DNA of 37,373 bases from Syntrophomonadaceae bacterium. Lineage in GTDB: Bacteria > Bacillota > Syntrophomonadia > Syntrophomonadales > DTU052. Below the pieces are notes generated by a model, which was not told the DNA's origin, searched no databases, and was given only the letters and a program-made list of their open reading frames with translations. How positions within the stretch are numbered: the first letter of the stretch is position 1; each line of letters starts with the position of its first letter. A program made the translations under genes and the position numbers. The DNA lies in assembly GCA_012729505.1 (NCBI GenBank), contig JAAYDA010000059.1, positions 1 to 37,373 of the forward strand, in the 5' to 3' direction. Of the stretch, positions 1-6,677 are shown in pieces.

Positions 1-111
1 GACTGGATTTCTTTTCGGCTTCCCATCTGCATTCTTTTTGAGACGAGACAGTATACCCTTTAGCATTTTGCGCCTTCTTTCTTGAAGCAATCTATATATA
101 TCCCCATACAT
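1..111 (-). CDS. Partial hypothetical protein, cut by the window edge
   Basis: An ATG at 111 opens a frame of 37 codons without a stop that runs off the left edge. The visible N-terminus is very basic (several R and K clusters) and has no domain I recognise. It would start about 20 bp after the stop of the marR-like gene on the same strand, the usual place for the target of a MarR regulator. I see no clear ribosome site before the ATG, so the start, and the gene itself, are uncertain. Confidence 0.3.
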   Translation of the reverse strand, partial: MYGDIYRLLQERRRKMLKGILSRLKKNADGKPKRNPV

Positions 112-130
112 GCGGGTAAATGAAATAGAA

Positions 131-595
131 TTATTTTTCTTTTTCAATCTTATCAGCCGATTTACTGTAAAAAAGATCGTTAAGATCAGTGAAAAAGCGT
201 AATATTGCAGCTTGATCATCGTCGCTGTAGTGTTCGAAAAAGGTCAACCACTCTTGGCTGGCTTTATTATGAATTTTTTTATGCTTGTCATAGACAGACT
301 GCCCACTCTCAGTGAGTCGAAAATAAATTTCTTTGTTATTGTCCGGCTCCTGATAACTTTCGATTAAGCCCTTACTTAGTAACCTTTTGCTGATTTTACT
401 TATACCTGCCCGCGTCAGGCCCATCTGTTCTGAAATTTTTGTTACATTCGGATGGTCAGTCATACCAATACAGTCAATACAGTGTACTTCCGTAAGGCTG
501 ATCTCATCCAGCAGACCATCTTGTTTATGCTGAAATACGTCTGAGTACTCCTGTATTTTTATAAAAATGTCTAAGATTCTCAGCGCTTGATTCAT
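131..595 (-). CDS. MarR family transcriptional regulator
   Basis: The 154-residue product has the length and layout of MarR repressors: an N-terminal dimerisation helix, a winged helix-turn-helix at roughly residues 45-110 (including the stretch TKISEQMGLTRAGISKISKR), and C-terminal helices. MarR proteins bind short palindromes as dimers and usually release DNA when they bind a small phenolic or drug-like ligand; the ligand here cannot be read. The start at 595 is supported by an AGGAGAG ribosome site. Two palindromes lie directly upstream over its own promoter, so autorepression is very likely. A further frame begins just downstream and leaves the window. Confidence 0.9.
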   Translation of the reverse strand: MNQALRILDIFIKIQEYSDVFQHKQDGLLDEISLTEVHCIDCIGMTDHPNVTKISEQMGLTRAGISKISKRLLSKGLIESYQEPDNNKEIYFRLTESGQSVYDKHKKIHNKASQEWLTFFEHYSDDDQAAILRFFTDLNDLFYSKSADKIEKEK

Positions 596-610
596 ACGTT
601 CTCTCCTCTT

Positions 611-630
611 TTTGTTAACGCGTTAACAAA
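611..630. promoter_or_regulatory. MarR operator candidate 1 (perfect palindrome)
   Basis: The 20-bp sequence TTTGTTAACGCGTTAACAAA is a perfect dyad. It lies between the -10 box and the ribosome site of the marR-like gene, where a bound repressor would block initiation. Confidence 0.75.
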
Positions 631-633
631 ATT

Positions 634-662
634 AATTTATCACGTTTTTGTTAACGCGTCAA
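634..662 (-). promoter_or_regulatory. Promoter of the marR-like gene
   Basis: On the minus strand TTGACG (657-662) is followed, after exactly 17 bp, by TAAATT (634-639), a good sigma-A type pair. Operator-like dyads cover the -35 element and the start region. Confidence 0.6.
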
Positions 663-668
663 CAAAAA
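645..668. promoter_or_regulatory. MarR operator candidate 2 (near-perfect palindrome)
   Basis: A 24-bp dyad with the same core (TTGTTAACGCGTCAACAA, one mismatch between halves) overlaps the -35 box of the marR-like promoter. Its centre is 36 bp from that of the first palindrome, so two dimers could bind at related faces of the helix. Confidence 0.7.
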
Positions 669-769
669 CATTTTGCGCAAAAACCAGATGGCGTGCGGTC
701 TTTTCCGCTTGGCGGCGCAAGTCAGCCAAAATAGCGCCTCTTTATCGAAGCACCATCGGATCGCCAGTC

Positions 770-967
770 TTATCGTTCTTGCTGATTCTTCCTCGGTCGT
801 TCTTTCTCCTTAGTTATCTTGACTACCAATGCGTCAACTTTATGGTTCTGGGCCATAAATGCCTCGTCCTGTGTGAGAAGGATACCTCTTTTCAAGGCAT
901 CCTCCCCTAATTTGAGCAATTTTTCTTGCTCCTTCTTCATTTCTTCACAGAGAGACACCTTCTTCAT
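770..967 (-). CDS. Small Spo0E-like aspartyl-phosphate phosphatase (tentative)
   Basis: A 65-residue, highly charged helical protein. Its second half reads DEAFMAQNHKVDALVVKI, which resembles the second helix of Spo0E-type phosphatases (consensus around S-Q-x-L-D). Those proteins dephosphorylate Spo0A~P and hold back sporulation. The S of the signature is replaced and the similarity is judged by eye, so the assignment is tentative. I prefer the ATG at 967 over a TTG at 979, because an AAGGGA lies about 12 nt upstream of the ATG but almost touches the TTG. Confidence 0.45.
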   Translation of the reverse strand: MKKVSLCEEMKKEQEKLLKLGEDALKRGILLTQDEAFMAQNHKVDALVVKITKEKERPRKNQQER

Positions 968-1166
968 TGCTATTATCAAATCCCTTAGCTTAATTTTAGC
1001 TGAATAAAATTAGGGTGTTATTCTTCTACCCATAATGCAGCTTTACTTGCCTTGGTCATTTAAGATATCAGAGTTTTTGCTTCACTCTTATCTTACTGCG
1101 ATATTCGCATTAAAACTAGTACAACCTCACCTAAAATTGATAGATAGAATAATGAGGTGCGAAGAT

Positions 1167-1415
1167 ATGAAACCACGAAAGAACCCGCCCGGTAACAAAA
1201 ACATAATCGGAACCAAGGTTGTTGCACTTCGAAAGGTAAAGAATATGAAGCAGAAGGATTTGCTGGCGAAACTACAAACTGTGGGCTTAGATATTAGCGC
1301 GACAAGCCTTTCCCGCCTTGAAGGACAATACCGGCTTGTTCAGGATTATGAAATCGTTGCTATTGCGAAAGCATTTGATATTTCTGTCGAAGAATTGTTA
1401 GGGAAAAAGCGATAA
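1167..1415 (+). CDS. XRE-family helix-turn-helix regulator
   Basis: The 82-residue product is almost entirely a Cro/CI-type HTH domain (VVALRKVKNMKQKDLLAKL, then ISATSLSRLEGQYR as recognition region) and ends with the typical ISVEELLG tail. The ATG at 1167 is chosen because GAGGTG sits 8 nt upstream; the frame also extends upstream to 1035 without a ribosome site. Single-domain XRE proteins of this size are common in phage remnants, integrative elements and toxin-antitoxin loci. The 3' end overlaps the tail of the opposing toxin-antitoxin relic by 18 bp. Confidence 0.8.
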   Translation: MKPRKNPPGNKNIIGTKVVALRKVKNMKQKDLLAKLQTVGLDISATSLSRLEGQYRLVQDYEIVAIAKAFDISVEELLGKKR

Positions 1416-1835
1416 ATCATCGCCATAATACGCCTGCACATCGTTCGTTGGCATACAAGGAAAAACATGATTGTGCTCCAAACTCGCATTATTATAGCGG
1501 ACATAGCCCGCCAGCATTTGGCGGGTGCGGTCGGAAACAATCACCTTATACTGAGATTTCTTTTCTATGCTCCACCTCGGCAATAAGCTGTCCAGATAGC
1601 TGTCCAGTTTATCCGGCGTTGTTCCGGCGCGCCCGACCATACGGTCTTCCTCGACGGCCAGCAGTTCTTCCCGCAGCTTCAGCATTTTTTCACGGCAGGT
1701 AAACGCCTCTATATCCATCACCACAAGATCGCCCTCGCCGTTTTTGGTAAGATACACCGGCTCACCTGTAGACCTGCACAAATCCGCTATCTCATTATAG
1801 TTCTGCCGGATGCTTGCGGACGGTTTAATCTGCAT
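1398..1835 (-). pseudogene. Decayed Phd/YefM antitoxin fused in frame to a truncated ParE/RelE toxin start
   Basis: The first ~80 residues form a Phd/YefM antitoxin (SIRQNYNEIADLCRSTGEPV, LVVMDIEAF). The next stretch, SQYKVIVSDRTRQMLAGYVR, is the typical N-terminus of a ParE/RelE toxin, normally a separate overlapping gene. Here both lie in one frame. Adding one base after the LDSLL codons restores a separate antitoxin end (...IAEVEH...) with a stop a few codons into the toxin. The likely toxin ATG now reads ATA. The toxin then ends after about 45 residues in an unrelated tail instead of its usual ~100. I infer a one-base deletion plus loss of the toxin start and body. The ATG at 1835 has a GAGGAG site 8 nt upstream. 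Confidence 0.65.
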
Positions 1836-1862
1836 GGCATCAACTCCTCGTAGCAAAATTCT

Positions 1863-1877
1863 AACTATATTATAGTT
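1863..1877. promoter_or_regulatory. Antitoxin operator candidate
   Basis: AACTATATTATAGTT is a perfect 15-bp dyad covering the -10 box of the toxin-antitoxin promoter. This is the expected position for autoregulation by a Phd/YefM antitoxin. Confidence 0.55.
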
Positions 1878-1897
1878 CTATCATGCTATGCGTTCAA
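1869..1897 (-). promoter_or_regulatory. Promoter of the toxin-antitoxin relic
   Basis: On the minus strand TTGAAC (1892-1897) and a consensus TATAAT (1869-1874) are separated by 17 bp. It directs transcription into the antitoxin start at 1835. Confidence 0.7.
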
Positions 1898-1970
1898 CTG
1901 CTTGGGATGCCTTGTGTATTTGTTAATCTAAAAATACATCATTACATTCCCAATGCTTCCAATGAAACTG

Positions 1971-2046
1971 AGGGACTCGAAATCGAGTGTCCTCCGGACA
2001 TGTGGGTTCACTCTTCGGGTACAGGCGAGTCCCACATTCGGCACCA
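1971..2046 (+). other. tRNA 3'-half-like relic (Leu/Ser type) with an interrupted T-loop
   Basis: The stretch resembles the last part of a class II tRNA. It has an anticodon-loop-like CTCGAAA, a variable-arm-like GTCC-TCC-GGAC hairpin (1989-1999), a T-stem GTGGG/CCCAC (2002-2006/2031-2035) and a GCACCA end (2041-2046). No matching 5' half is seen upstream. The T-loop is split: TTC and GAGT are separated by 17 extra bases (2010-2026). Such 3' fragments are typical attachment-site scars left by integrating elements. It could instead be an unrelated set of hairpins, since ACTCGA-AA-TCGAGT (1975-1988) also folds alone. Confidence 0.35.
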
Positions 2047-2082
2047 AATCTAAACCTCGTTATTGATACAATGACGAGAAGC

Positions 2083-2113
2083 CGAAAAAGCCCAGTAATA
2101 CTGGGCTTTTTCG
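2083..2113 (+). terminator. Rho-independent terminator
   Basis: A perfect 13-bp stem (CGAAAAAGCCCAG / CTGGGCTTTTTCG) with a 5-base loop. The T-run is part of the right arm, and the structure can work on either strand. It follows the tRNA-like relic. Confidence 0.7.
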
Positions 2114-2275
2114 CATTTCAGAGGCAAAACTGCGCCGTCTTGAGAGACACTTTTTACGCCTTTTTTTGCACCCTCTCAATTATAACGTAAAATTTTTTGA
2201 CATATGCTCAAAATATTTAGTATTGGAGTATAAAACCCGTTCATATCCAGCAAACTATTATCGAGGTGATGAGAA

Positions 2276-2737
2276 ATGCAATTAACACAAAAAGAAACAT
2301 CGTTCCTGAAAGATTTGAAGGAGCAAGAGCAGATCTGTGTGGAAAAGTATAATAAGTATGCGTCCGAAGCTCACGATGGCCAGCTTAAGGGTTTATTCGC
2401 ACGGATTGGACAGGTTGAACAGCAACATTTGGATACAATTAATCAAATCATGGGCGGAACCGTTCCAGCAATGCAGGCGGGAGGGAATAAACAGGTGCAG
2501 TTGAATTTTACTCCAACTTATAACGCCGCGTCCTCAGACCCCAACAAGCAAAGAGACAGTTATCTTTGCACTGATTTATTATCAACCGAAAAACATGTGT
2601 CGTCTGTTTATAATACTGCCGTCTTTGAGTTTAAGGATACGAATATAAGGGATGTTCTTAACCACATACAAAAAGAAGAACAACAACACGGTGAGCAGAT
2701 CTACAACTATATGGCACAAAACGGAATGTATAACTGA
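2276..2737 (+). CDS. Spore coat protein, CotF family (ferritin-like fold)
   Basis: The 153-residue product has the CotF-type layout: two long helical halves (about residues 5-55 and 90-150) joined by a Gly/Pro/Ala-rich linker (GGTVPAMQAGG). Conserved features include LLSTEKHVSSVYNTAVFEF and the terminal QKEEQQHGEQIYNYM. The family resembles ferritin-like four-helix bundles and is deposited in the spore coat of Bacilli and Clostridia. A GAGGTGA site precedes the ATG. The gene stands alone, as coat genes often do, and should be expressed late in the mother cell; I could not fix a sporulation promoter with confidence. Confidence 0.85.
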   Translation: MQLTQKETSFLKDLKEQEQICVEKYNKYASEAHDGQLKGLFARIGQVEQQHLDTINQIMGGTVPAMQAGGNKQVQLNFTPTYNAASSDPNKQRDSYLCTDLLSTEKHVSSVYNTAVFEFKDTNIRDVLNHIQKEEQQHGEQIYNYMAQNGMYN

Positions 2738-2772
2738 AATTTAGTGCCAGTTCAATAGCGGATTAAACCGAT

Positions 2773-3082
2773 GAGGCTGTTCCAAATCCAAAAATGGATA
2801 GGGTCAGCCTTTCTTTAATCTGTTCTTCTAGCTAGGCTTAATTGGCTAAAATTATAAAATTGAAAAAGAACAGAGCTGTTACACTCTGGCCCCTGCAACC
2901 TTTCTCATGTTATGGGCGATACATAAGATCCCCCATTCTGCCTTAACCTTTTCCAGGCCACGAATTTGGAATCGCCGGAACTCTCGATTCCACTTAGGTT
3001 GCCCAAATACAGGCTCTACTTCAACTTTGCGCCGCCTATAGTTTTCTCGACCGGTATCCTCGCCGAACTGAGCGGAATGCCT
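2773..3082 (-). mobile_element. IS1182-like insertion sequence remnant (transposase C-terminus and one end)
   Basis: Minus-strand codons from 3082 down to the stop at 2879-2881 read FGEDTGRENYRRRKVEVEP, then a conserved VFGQ-K-NREFRRF-IRGL region, and end with CIAHNMRKVAGARV. This is the C-terminal signature of IS1182-type DDE transposases. About 68 codons remain of a normal ~450-550, so it cannot be active. Downstream, GAGGCTGTTCCAAA at 2773 looks like the terminal inverted repeat of such elements. The 5' part is missing and the fragment abuts a broken DUF169 gene. Confidence 0.75.
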
Positions 3083-3240
3083 TCAACTATACTGCGCATC
3101 TGGTAGTACGGCATACTAAAGATTAGATCCGAGTCCTTAAATCCCTTTACCAGGTGTTGGCTTGAGTTATATACTCCGGCCAAATCATTGAACCTTCCTC
3201 CCTTAAATTTTATTCGGCCGAGATTAAAATCAAGCTGCAT
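3083..3240 (-). pseudogene. C-terminal fragment of a DUF169 protein
   Basis: The frame contains GFKDSDLIFSMPYYQMRSIV, which matches the usual C-terminal pattern of DUF169 proteins (GxKDxxLxFxxPxxxxxxIV). The neighbouring intact DUF169 protein has the related [15 protein letters not shown]. Only ~50 residues remain; there is no ribosome site, and the 3' side runs straight into the transposase remnant. I infer a second DUF169 copy destroyed by the IS; the exact join lies somewhere in about 3065-3095. Confidence 0.4.
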
Positions 3241-3264
3241 TAATACAACTAAACCCGAAAACCA

Positions 3265-3981
3265 TTAAATCCGCGCTGCGATCCCCAACCATGTTTCTTT
3301 GGTCAAAAAGCTTTCTTCGACTTGCTCCTCCAACTCCAAAAACCGTTTATAGGGGATGCTGAACGAAAGAATGTCTTTCTCTATATACTTTCGGGCAGAA
3401 GGGTCAGTTAATCCTATAACACACTTTTGACTTTCTGCCTCCGCTTGTTCAAGTGCATATAAAACAGATTGCTGACAACCGGCTGCAAAATCGATCTTAA
3501 CATTGTCCTGGGAAGGTCTATCGTAATTAGCGAACCACATCAGAGCGGAAAGTTGATCTGCATTGGCAAGAAATATGATAATTTCCGGTATTTCATCTTC
3601 AGCTAATTCCGACATTGGTTTAAAAATAAGATAAGTCTTTGTGGAGACCGCTGGTAAACCAGTTACGAATTGTGCAGCTAATTCGGGGTTCTTCTTATAG
3701 AACTCTCCTTCCCTGCCTCCTACACCTCCAGTGGATAAAAAATACTCAATAAAACCCAGTTCAAAACGTTTAAAACCCAATCCAACTTTACCGCCGGGAC
3801 AAGTGGTTGTCTTTTCGTCAAATACTGCAATATGGCCTTTGGCGGCAGCATTTAACATTGAAACAACGCAACCCCGTTTTCCTTCTTTAAATTGCATAGC
3901 TCCTTCCGGTTTAGTCTCTGAACGGAAAACGGCAACCGGTTGGTTTTTCATTTTTATGGAATTCGCAATCTTGCTTTTCAT
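3265..3981 (-). CDS. DUF169 family protein
   Basis: The 238-residue product matches DUF169 in length and features: an N-terminal [17 protein letters not shown], a central [12 protein letters not shown] with the conserved Cys, a hydrophobic [19 protein letters not shown] core, and a C-terminal FSIPYKRF motif. Members are common in anaerobes and archaea and their reaction is unknown; the conserved cysteines suggest metal or cofactor binding. I chose the ATG at 3981 because GGAG lies 11 nt upstream, while the GTG at 3993 overlaps that site. A truncated paralogue lies just downstream. Nothing nearby reveals a pathway. Confidence 0.75.
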   Translation of the reverse strand: MKSKIANSIKMKNQPVAVFRSETKPEGAMQFKEGKRGCVVSMLNAAAKGHIAVFDEKTTTCPGGKVGLGFKRFELGFIEYFLSTGGVGGREGEFYKKNPELAAQFVTGLPAVSTKTYLIFKPMSELAEDEIPEIIIFLANADQLSALMWFANYDRPSQDNVKIDFAAGCQQSVLYALEQAEAESQKCVIGLTDPSARKYIEKDILSFSIPYKRFLELEEQVEESFLTKETWLGIAARI

Positions 3982-4085
3982 ACTTACCCACACTCCATAT
4001 CATATTTATGCTTTAACACGTCATGTCCTTGCACCCTAATCATAGGCGTACGGGGAGAAAGAATGGTTATTAACGCTTCTTTCAC

Positions 4086-4964
4086 TCACCTGGTGCTCCG
4101 GTACCTGCCGTCCCGTTCCTCGATCCATCCTAAGTTGAGCAATCGTTTCAGGTGAGTGTGAACATGCACCCGTTCGAAGAAGGCCTGGACCAACTGGGCG
4201 GGCTGGTATCCGTACAGGAATTTCTGGGCGGTTATCTCTTCCGGGGTACGGGACTTTTCCAGGTAGCTTAACAACTTCTCTTCCCGCTCGAAGATAATCG
4301 CCAGATACCTGTCGAATTGTTCATCGATGTTCTTTTCGATTAAAGACCGGTGTGACGACACCACCACCTGAGGCTTCAAGGCTTTTAAACGACTGATGGA
4401 GGAAATAAAATCATCCACATCACTGGTTATGTTGCCATACCAGGGACCGGTTTTGGTAAGGGCCACATCGGCCGCAAACAGTACTCGTTCCTTCTCCAGC
4501 CAGAAAGAGTAATGTCCCTGGGTATGACCGGGGGTATGCACAGCTTGGATGGTGGTATGCCCTACCTTCCATTTATGGCCATCGGTAAACACCTGATCCG
4601 CCTGATACTCCCGCCACTCAAAGGCCTCGAAAATCCAGTCCTGAACTGTCTGCCCGCCCAAAATCTGAAAACCGTACCAATCGATATAAGTTTGGCGGGA
4701 ACTGATTCCTTCCTGGTCTTCCTGGGGTACAAACAATTCAGCCTCCGGAAAAATCCAGTTAAACATGACGTGGTCCTCATGGAAATGCGAATTTATCAGA
4801 TAATCCACCGGAAAATCCTTTAGGGCCTCCGCATTCTCCCGGCCAAAGCCGGTATCGATAAGCAGAGTCAAATCATCTTCCACCAGCAGGGAATTGGCCA
4901 CCAGCAGTCCAGTCTCGCTGGAGGCCTTGACCATCTTGATTCGATCAGTGATGGGGATAAGCAT
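4086..4964 (-). CDS. Metallo-beta-lactamase-fold hydrolase with C-terminal helical domain
   Basis: The 292-residue product carries the full MBL metal site: HFHEDH (H60, H62, D64, H65), HTPGH (H147), D166 in FAADVAL, and H205 in VVSSH. This binuclear site, usually Zn or Fe, serves glyoxalase II, lactonase and thioesterase-like hydrolases. The last ~80 residues (RTPEEITAQKFLYGY onward) resemble the LACTB2-type helical/winged C-terminus. The substrate cannot be told. A strong AAAGGAGA site precedes the ATG at 4964. It lies downstream of the dehydratase gene on the same strand, but a terminator lies between, so it is probably a separate unit. Confidence 0.8.
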   Translation of the reverse strand: MLIPITDRIKMVKASSETGLLVANSLLVEDDLTLLIDTGFGRENAEALKDFPVDYLINSHFHEDHVMFNWIFPEAELFVPQEDQEGISSRQTYIDWYGFQILGGQTVQDWIFEAFEWREYQADQVFTDGHKWKVGHTTIQAVHTPGHTQGHYSFWLEKERVLFAADVALTKTGPWYGNITSDVDDFISSISRLKALKPQVVVSSHRSLIEKNIDEQFDRYLAIIFEREEKLLSYLEKSRTPEEITAQKFLYGYQPAQLVQAFFERVHVHTHLKRLLNLGWIEERDGRYRSTR

Positions 4965-5063
4965 GTCAAATCTCCTTTGGCTATATTGTTTACCGGCAAC
5001 TAATCAATCCTTCTACTCTTGGACGGCTGAGTCCTTCCATATTGTTTTCAGGTTGGCGGATAA

Positions 5064-5107
5064 TAAAAATGGAGGTTCCCGGTAGGCATAGAACACCGGA
5101 AACCTCC
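5064..5107 (-). terminator. Terminator of the acyl-CoA/4-hydroxybutyryl-CoA operon
   Basis: On the minus strand a 13-bp stem GGAGGTTTCCGGT / ACCGGGAACCTCC (5095-5107 / 5071-5083, one mismatch) with an 11-base loop is followed by ATTTTTATT. It closes the unit that ends with the dehydratase gene. Confidence 0.85.
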
Positions 5108-5146
5108 TGAAATTACCAATTTACGCCTGTAAAACAGGCTGACTGG

Positions 5147-6592
5147 TTACTGATCCTCATCGTCGATTATACCGCAGATCTTCCGGGCAAATCCCTTGCG
5201 CTGCTCCAGTTTAGCATCCCTTAGCAACATCACCCGCTGAGCTTGGGGGGAGCCCGCACCATGCATGGACTCTACCATAGCGGTCCCTCCGGTCATATTC
5301 TCAATAAGTCGCGCCATGCGAATGCGGTGTTCGGTCGGAAACGTTGCCACCCCTTTAAAATATTTATCGACCACCGGCCCAATGACAGGGTGGGCCAGAT
5401 CCTTCTCCGAAGGCAAGGTGCCGATAAACCCTCCGGCGAGATCATGGGCCAGCCGCCCTATTTCATAAATGAAGCGAGTAATATTTTGTTTGGTTACATT
5501 GGCATAGGTAGTATGGGGATAATAGTTTCCGGCCGGAAGTTGGCTGCCTTCATAAGAGCATGCCAGTGAACCGGTATGCAAAGTCTCAGCAAGGTGGATC
5601 ATCTCAACCAGCTTATCCTTTATATGACTGGCCCGGGCGGCACCATTATACTCTGCCATGGAAGCGCAGGCACCGATGAGTACATCAGTAACCCCGCATT
5701 TGCAGCCTCCATAATTCTGACGATGGTAGGTGGCGAATCTCTCCACCAGCATTCCGGAGAACTGCGTCTCTCCGCACATGAAAACTCTATACCAGGGAAT
5801 AAACACATCATTGAACACCACCAGGGTCTCTCCGCCAACTATGCCAAACACCCGGTTACCCTGGTCCATCTCACACATTTTGCGTTCATCGTTGGTTTGA
5901 CGGCCAAAGATCTGCATGATTCCCGGCGTCTCCAGATTGACGGCAAAGCATACTGCATAATCGGCATCCTCCGGCCGCATGTTGACGGTTGGCATTATCA
6001 GTATTTCATGAGAGTTGGCCGCTCCGGTCTGGTGAGCCTTCGCCCCCCGAACCACGATCCCGTCCTCTCTCCTCTCTACCACATGGACGAATAAATCCGG
6101 ATCTGCCTGTTGGTGAGGAGACAGCATCCGGTCCCCCTTGGGATCAGTCATACCTCCAACCACCATCAAATCGTTCTCCTGAATGTGTTTCAGGTACTCG
6201 CAAAATCTTTCATGATATTTGGTCCCAAGCTTCTCATCCATCTCATAAGTTACGCTGTAAGTAGCATTCAGGGCATCCCATCCCACACAGCGCTGGAAGC
6301 AGGTACCGGTCCGCTGGCCAATGGCTCTTAACAGCTTGACCTTTTTTACTAAGTCCAGGTTGCTCTGATGAATGTGGGTGAAGCGGTTAATGGTCTTGCC
6401 TGTTAAGTGTGAGGTTGCGGTTGCCAGATCCTCAAATTCAGGATCGCAAGCCACTTCATAGGTCATCGCCGCCGAGTTGACATGGGGCCGAAAATGCGGG
6501 TTGTCTACCAAATTCTCAACTTTTTCGCCCATAAAATAGATTTCTCCTGACATCTGCCGCAGACTGTCCATATACTCTTGAGCTGTTTTCAT
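5147..6592 (-). CDS. abfD: 4-hydroxybutyryl-CoA dehydratase / vinylacetyl-CoA isomerase
   Basis: The 481-residue product belongs to the HpaB-like flavoprotein family, and its length fits AbfD (~484 aa). All four [4Fe-4S] ligands of the clostridial enzyme have counterparts at the right spacing: C98 and C102 (TGTCFQRCVGWD), H290 and C297 (YHRQNYGGCK). The nearby active-site residues E255, Y294 and K298 are also present. The enzyme converts 4-hydroxybutyryl-CoA through vinylacetyl-CoA to crotonyl-CoA by a radical mechanism with FAD and the cluster; it is oxygen-sensitive and cytosolic. It is the last gene of the unit, 85 bp after the acyl-CoA dehydrogenase, with GAGGAGG before the ATG. Related 4-hydroxyphenylacetate hydroxylases lack this cluster set, so I regard the call as strong. 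Confidence 0.88.
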   Translation of the reverse strand: MKTAQEYMDSLRQMSGEIYFMGEKVENLVDNPHFRPHVNSAAMTYEVACDPEFEDLATATSHLTGKTINRFTHIHQSNLDLVKKVKLLRAIGQRTGTCFQRCVGWDALNATYSVTYEMDEKLGTKYHERFCEYLKHIQENDLMVVGGMTDPKGDRMLSPHQQADPDLFVHVVERREDGIVVRGAKAHQTGAANSHEILIMPTVNMRPEDADYAVCFAVNLETPGIMQIFGRQTNDERKMCEMDQGNRVFGIVGGETLVVFNDVFIPWYRVFMCGETQFSGMLVERFATYHRQNYGGCKCGVTDVLIGACASMAEYNGAARASHIKDKLVEMIHLAETLHTGSLACSYEGSQLPAGNYYPHTTYANVTKQNITRFIYEIGRLAHDLAGGFIGTLPSEKDLAHPVIGPVVDKYFKGVATFPTEHRIRMARLIENMTGGTAMVESMHGAGSPQAQRVMLLRDAKLEQRKGFARKICGIIDDEDQ

Positions 6593-6677
6593 AAAACCAT
6601 CCTCCTCAATATTAAATGATTAGTAGTTTTCAAAATAAAGAACCATTTAAGCGCATCTGTCGCTTCTGCAAATTATT

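Noticed and set aside
587-1007. Plus-strand reading frames opposite the marR-like leader and the Spo0E-like gene
   Set aside because: No ribosome sites, low-complexity Ser/Leu/Phe translation, and they run through operators and the reverse complement of the small gene.
2196-2262. A specific sporulation sigma promoter for the cotF-like gene
   Set aside because: TTGACA, AGTATT and CATATCC elements are present, but no combination fits sigma-E, -F, -G or -K spacing well enough to call.
5243-6331. Several plus-strand frames opposite the dehydratase gene (up to 172 codons)
   Set aside because: They are antisense shadows of a well-conserved gene, with no ribosome sites or family features.
6593-6677. 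A sigma-54 promoter directly before the dehydratase gene
   Set aside because: The best alignment (TGGTTCTTTATTTTG) has the wrong spacing for the GC element; the gene is better explained by the two upstream promoters.
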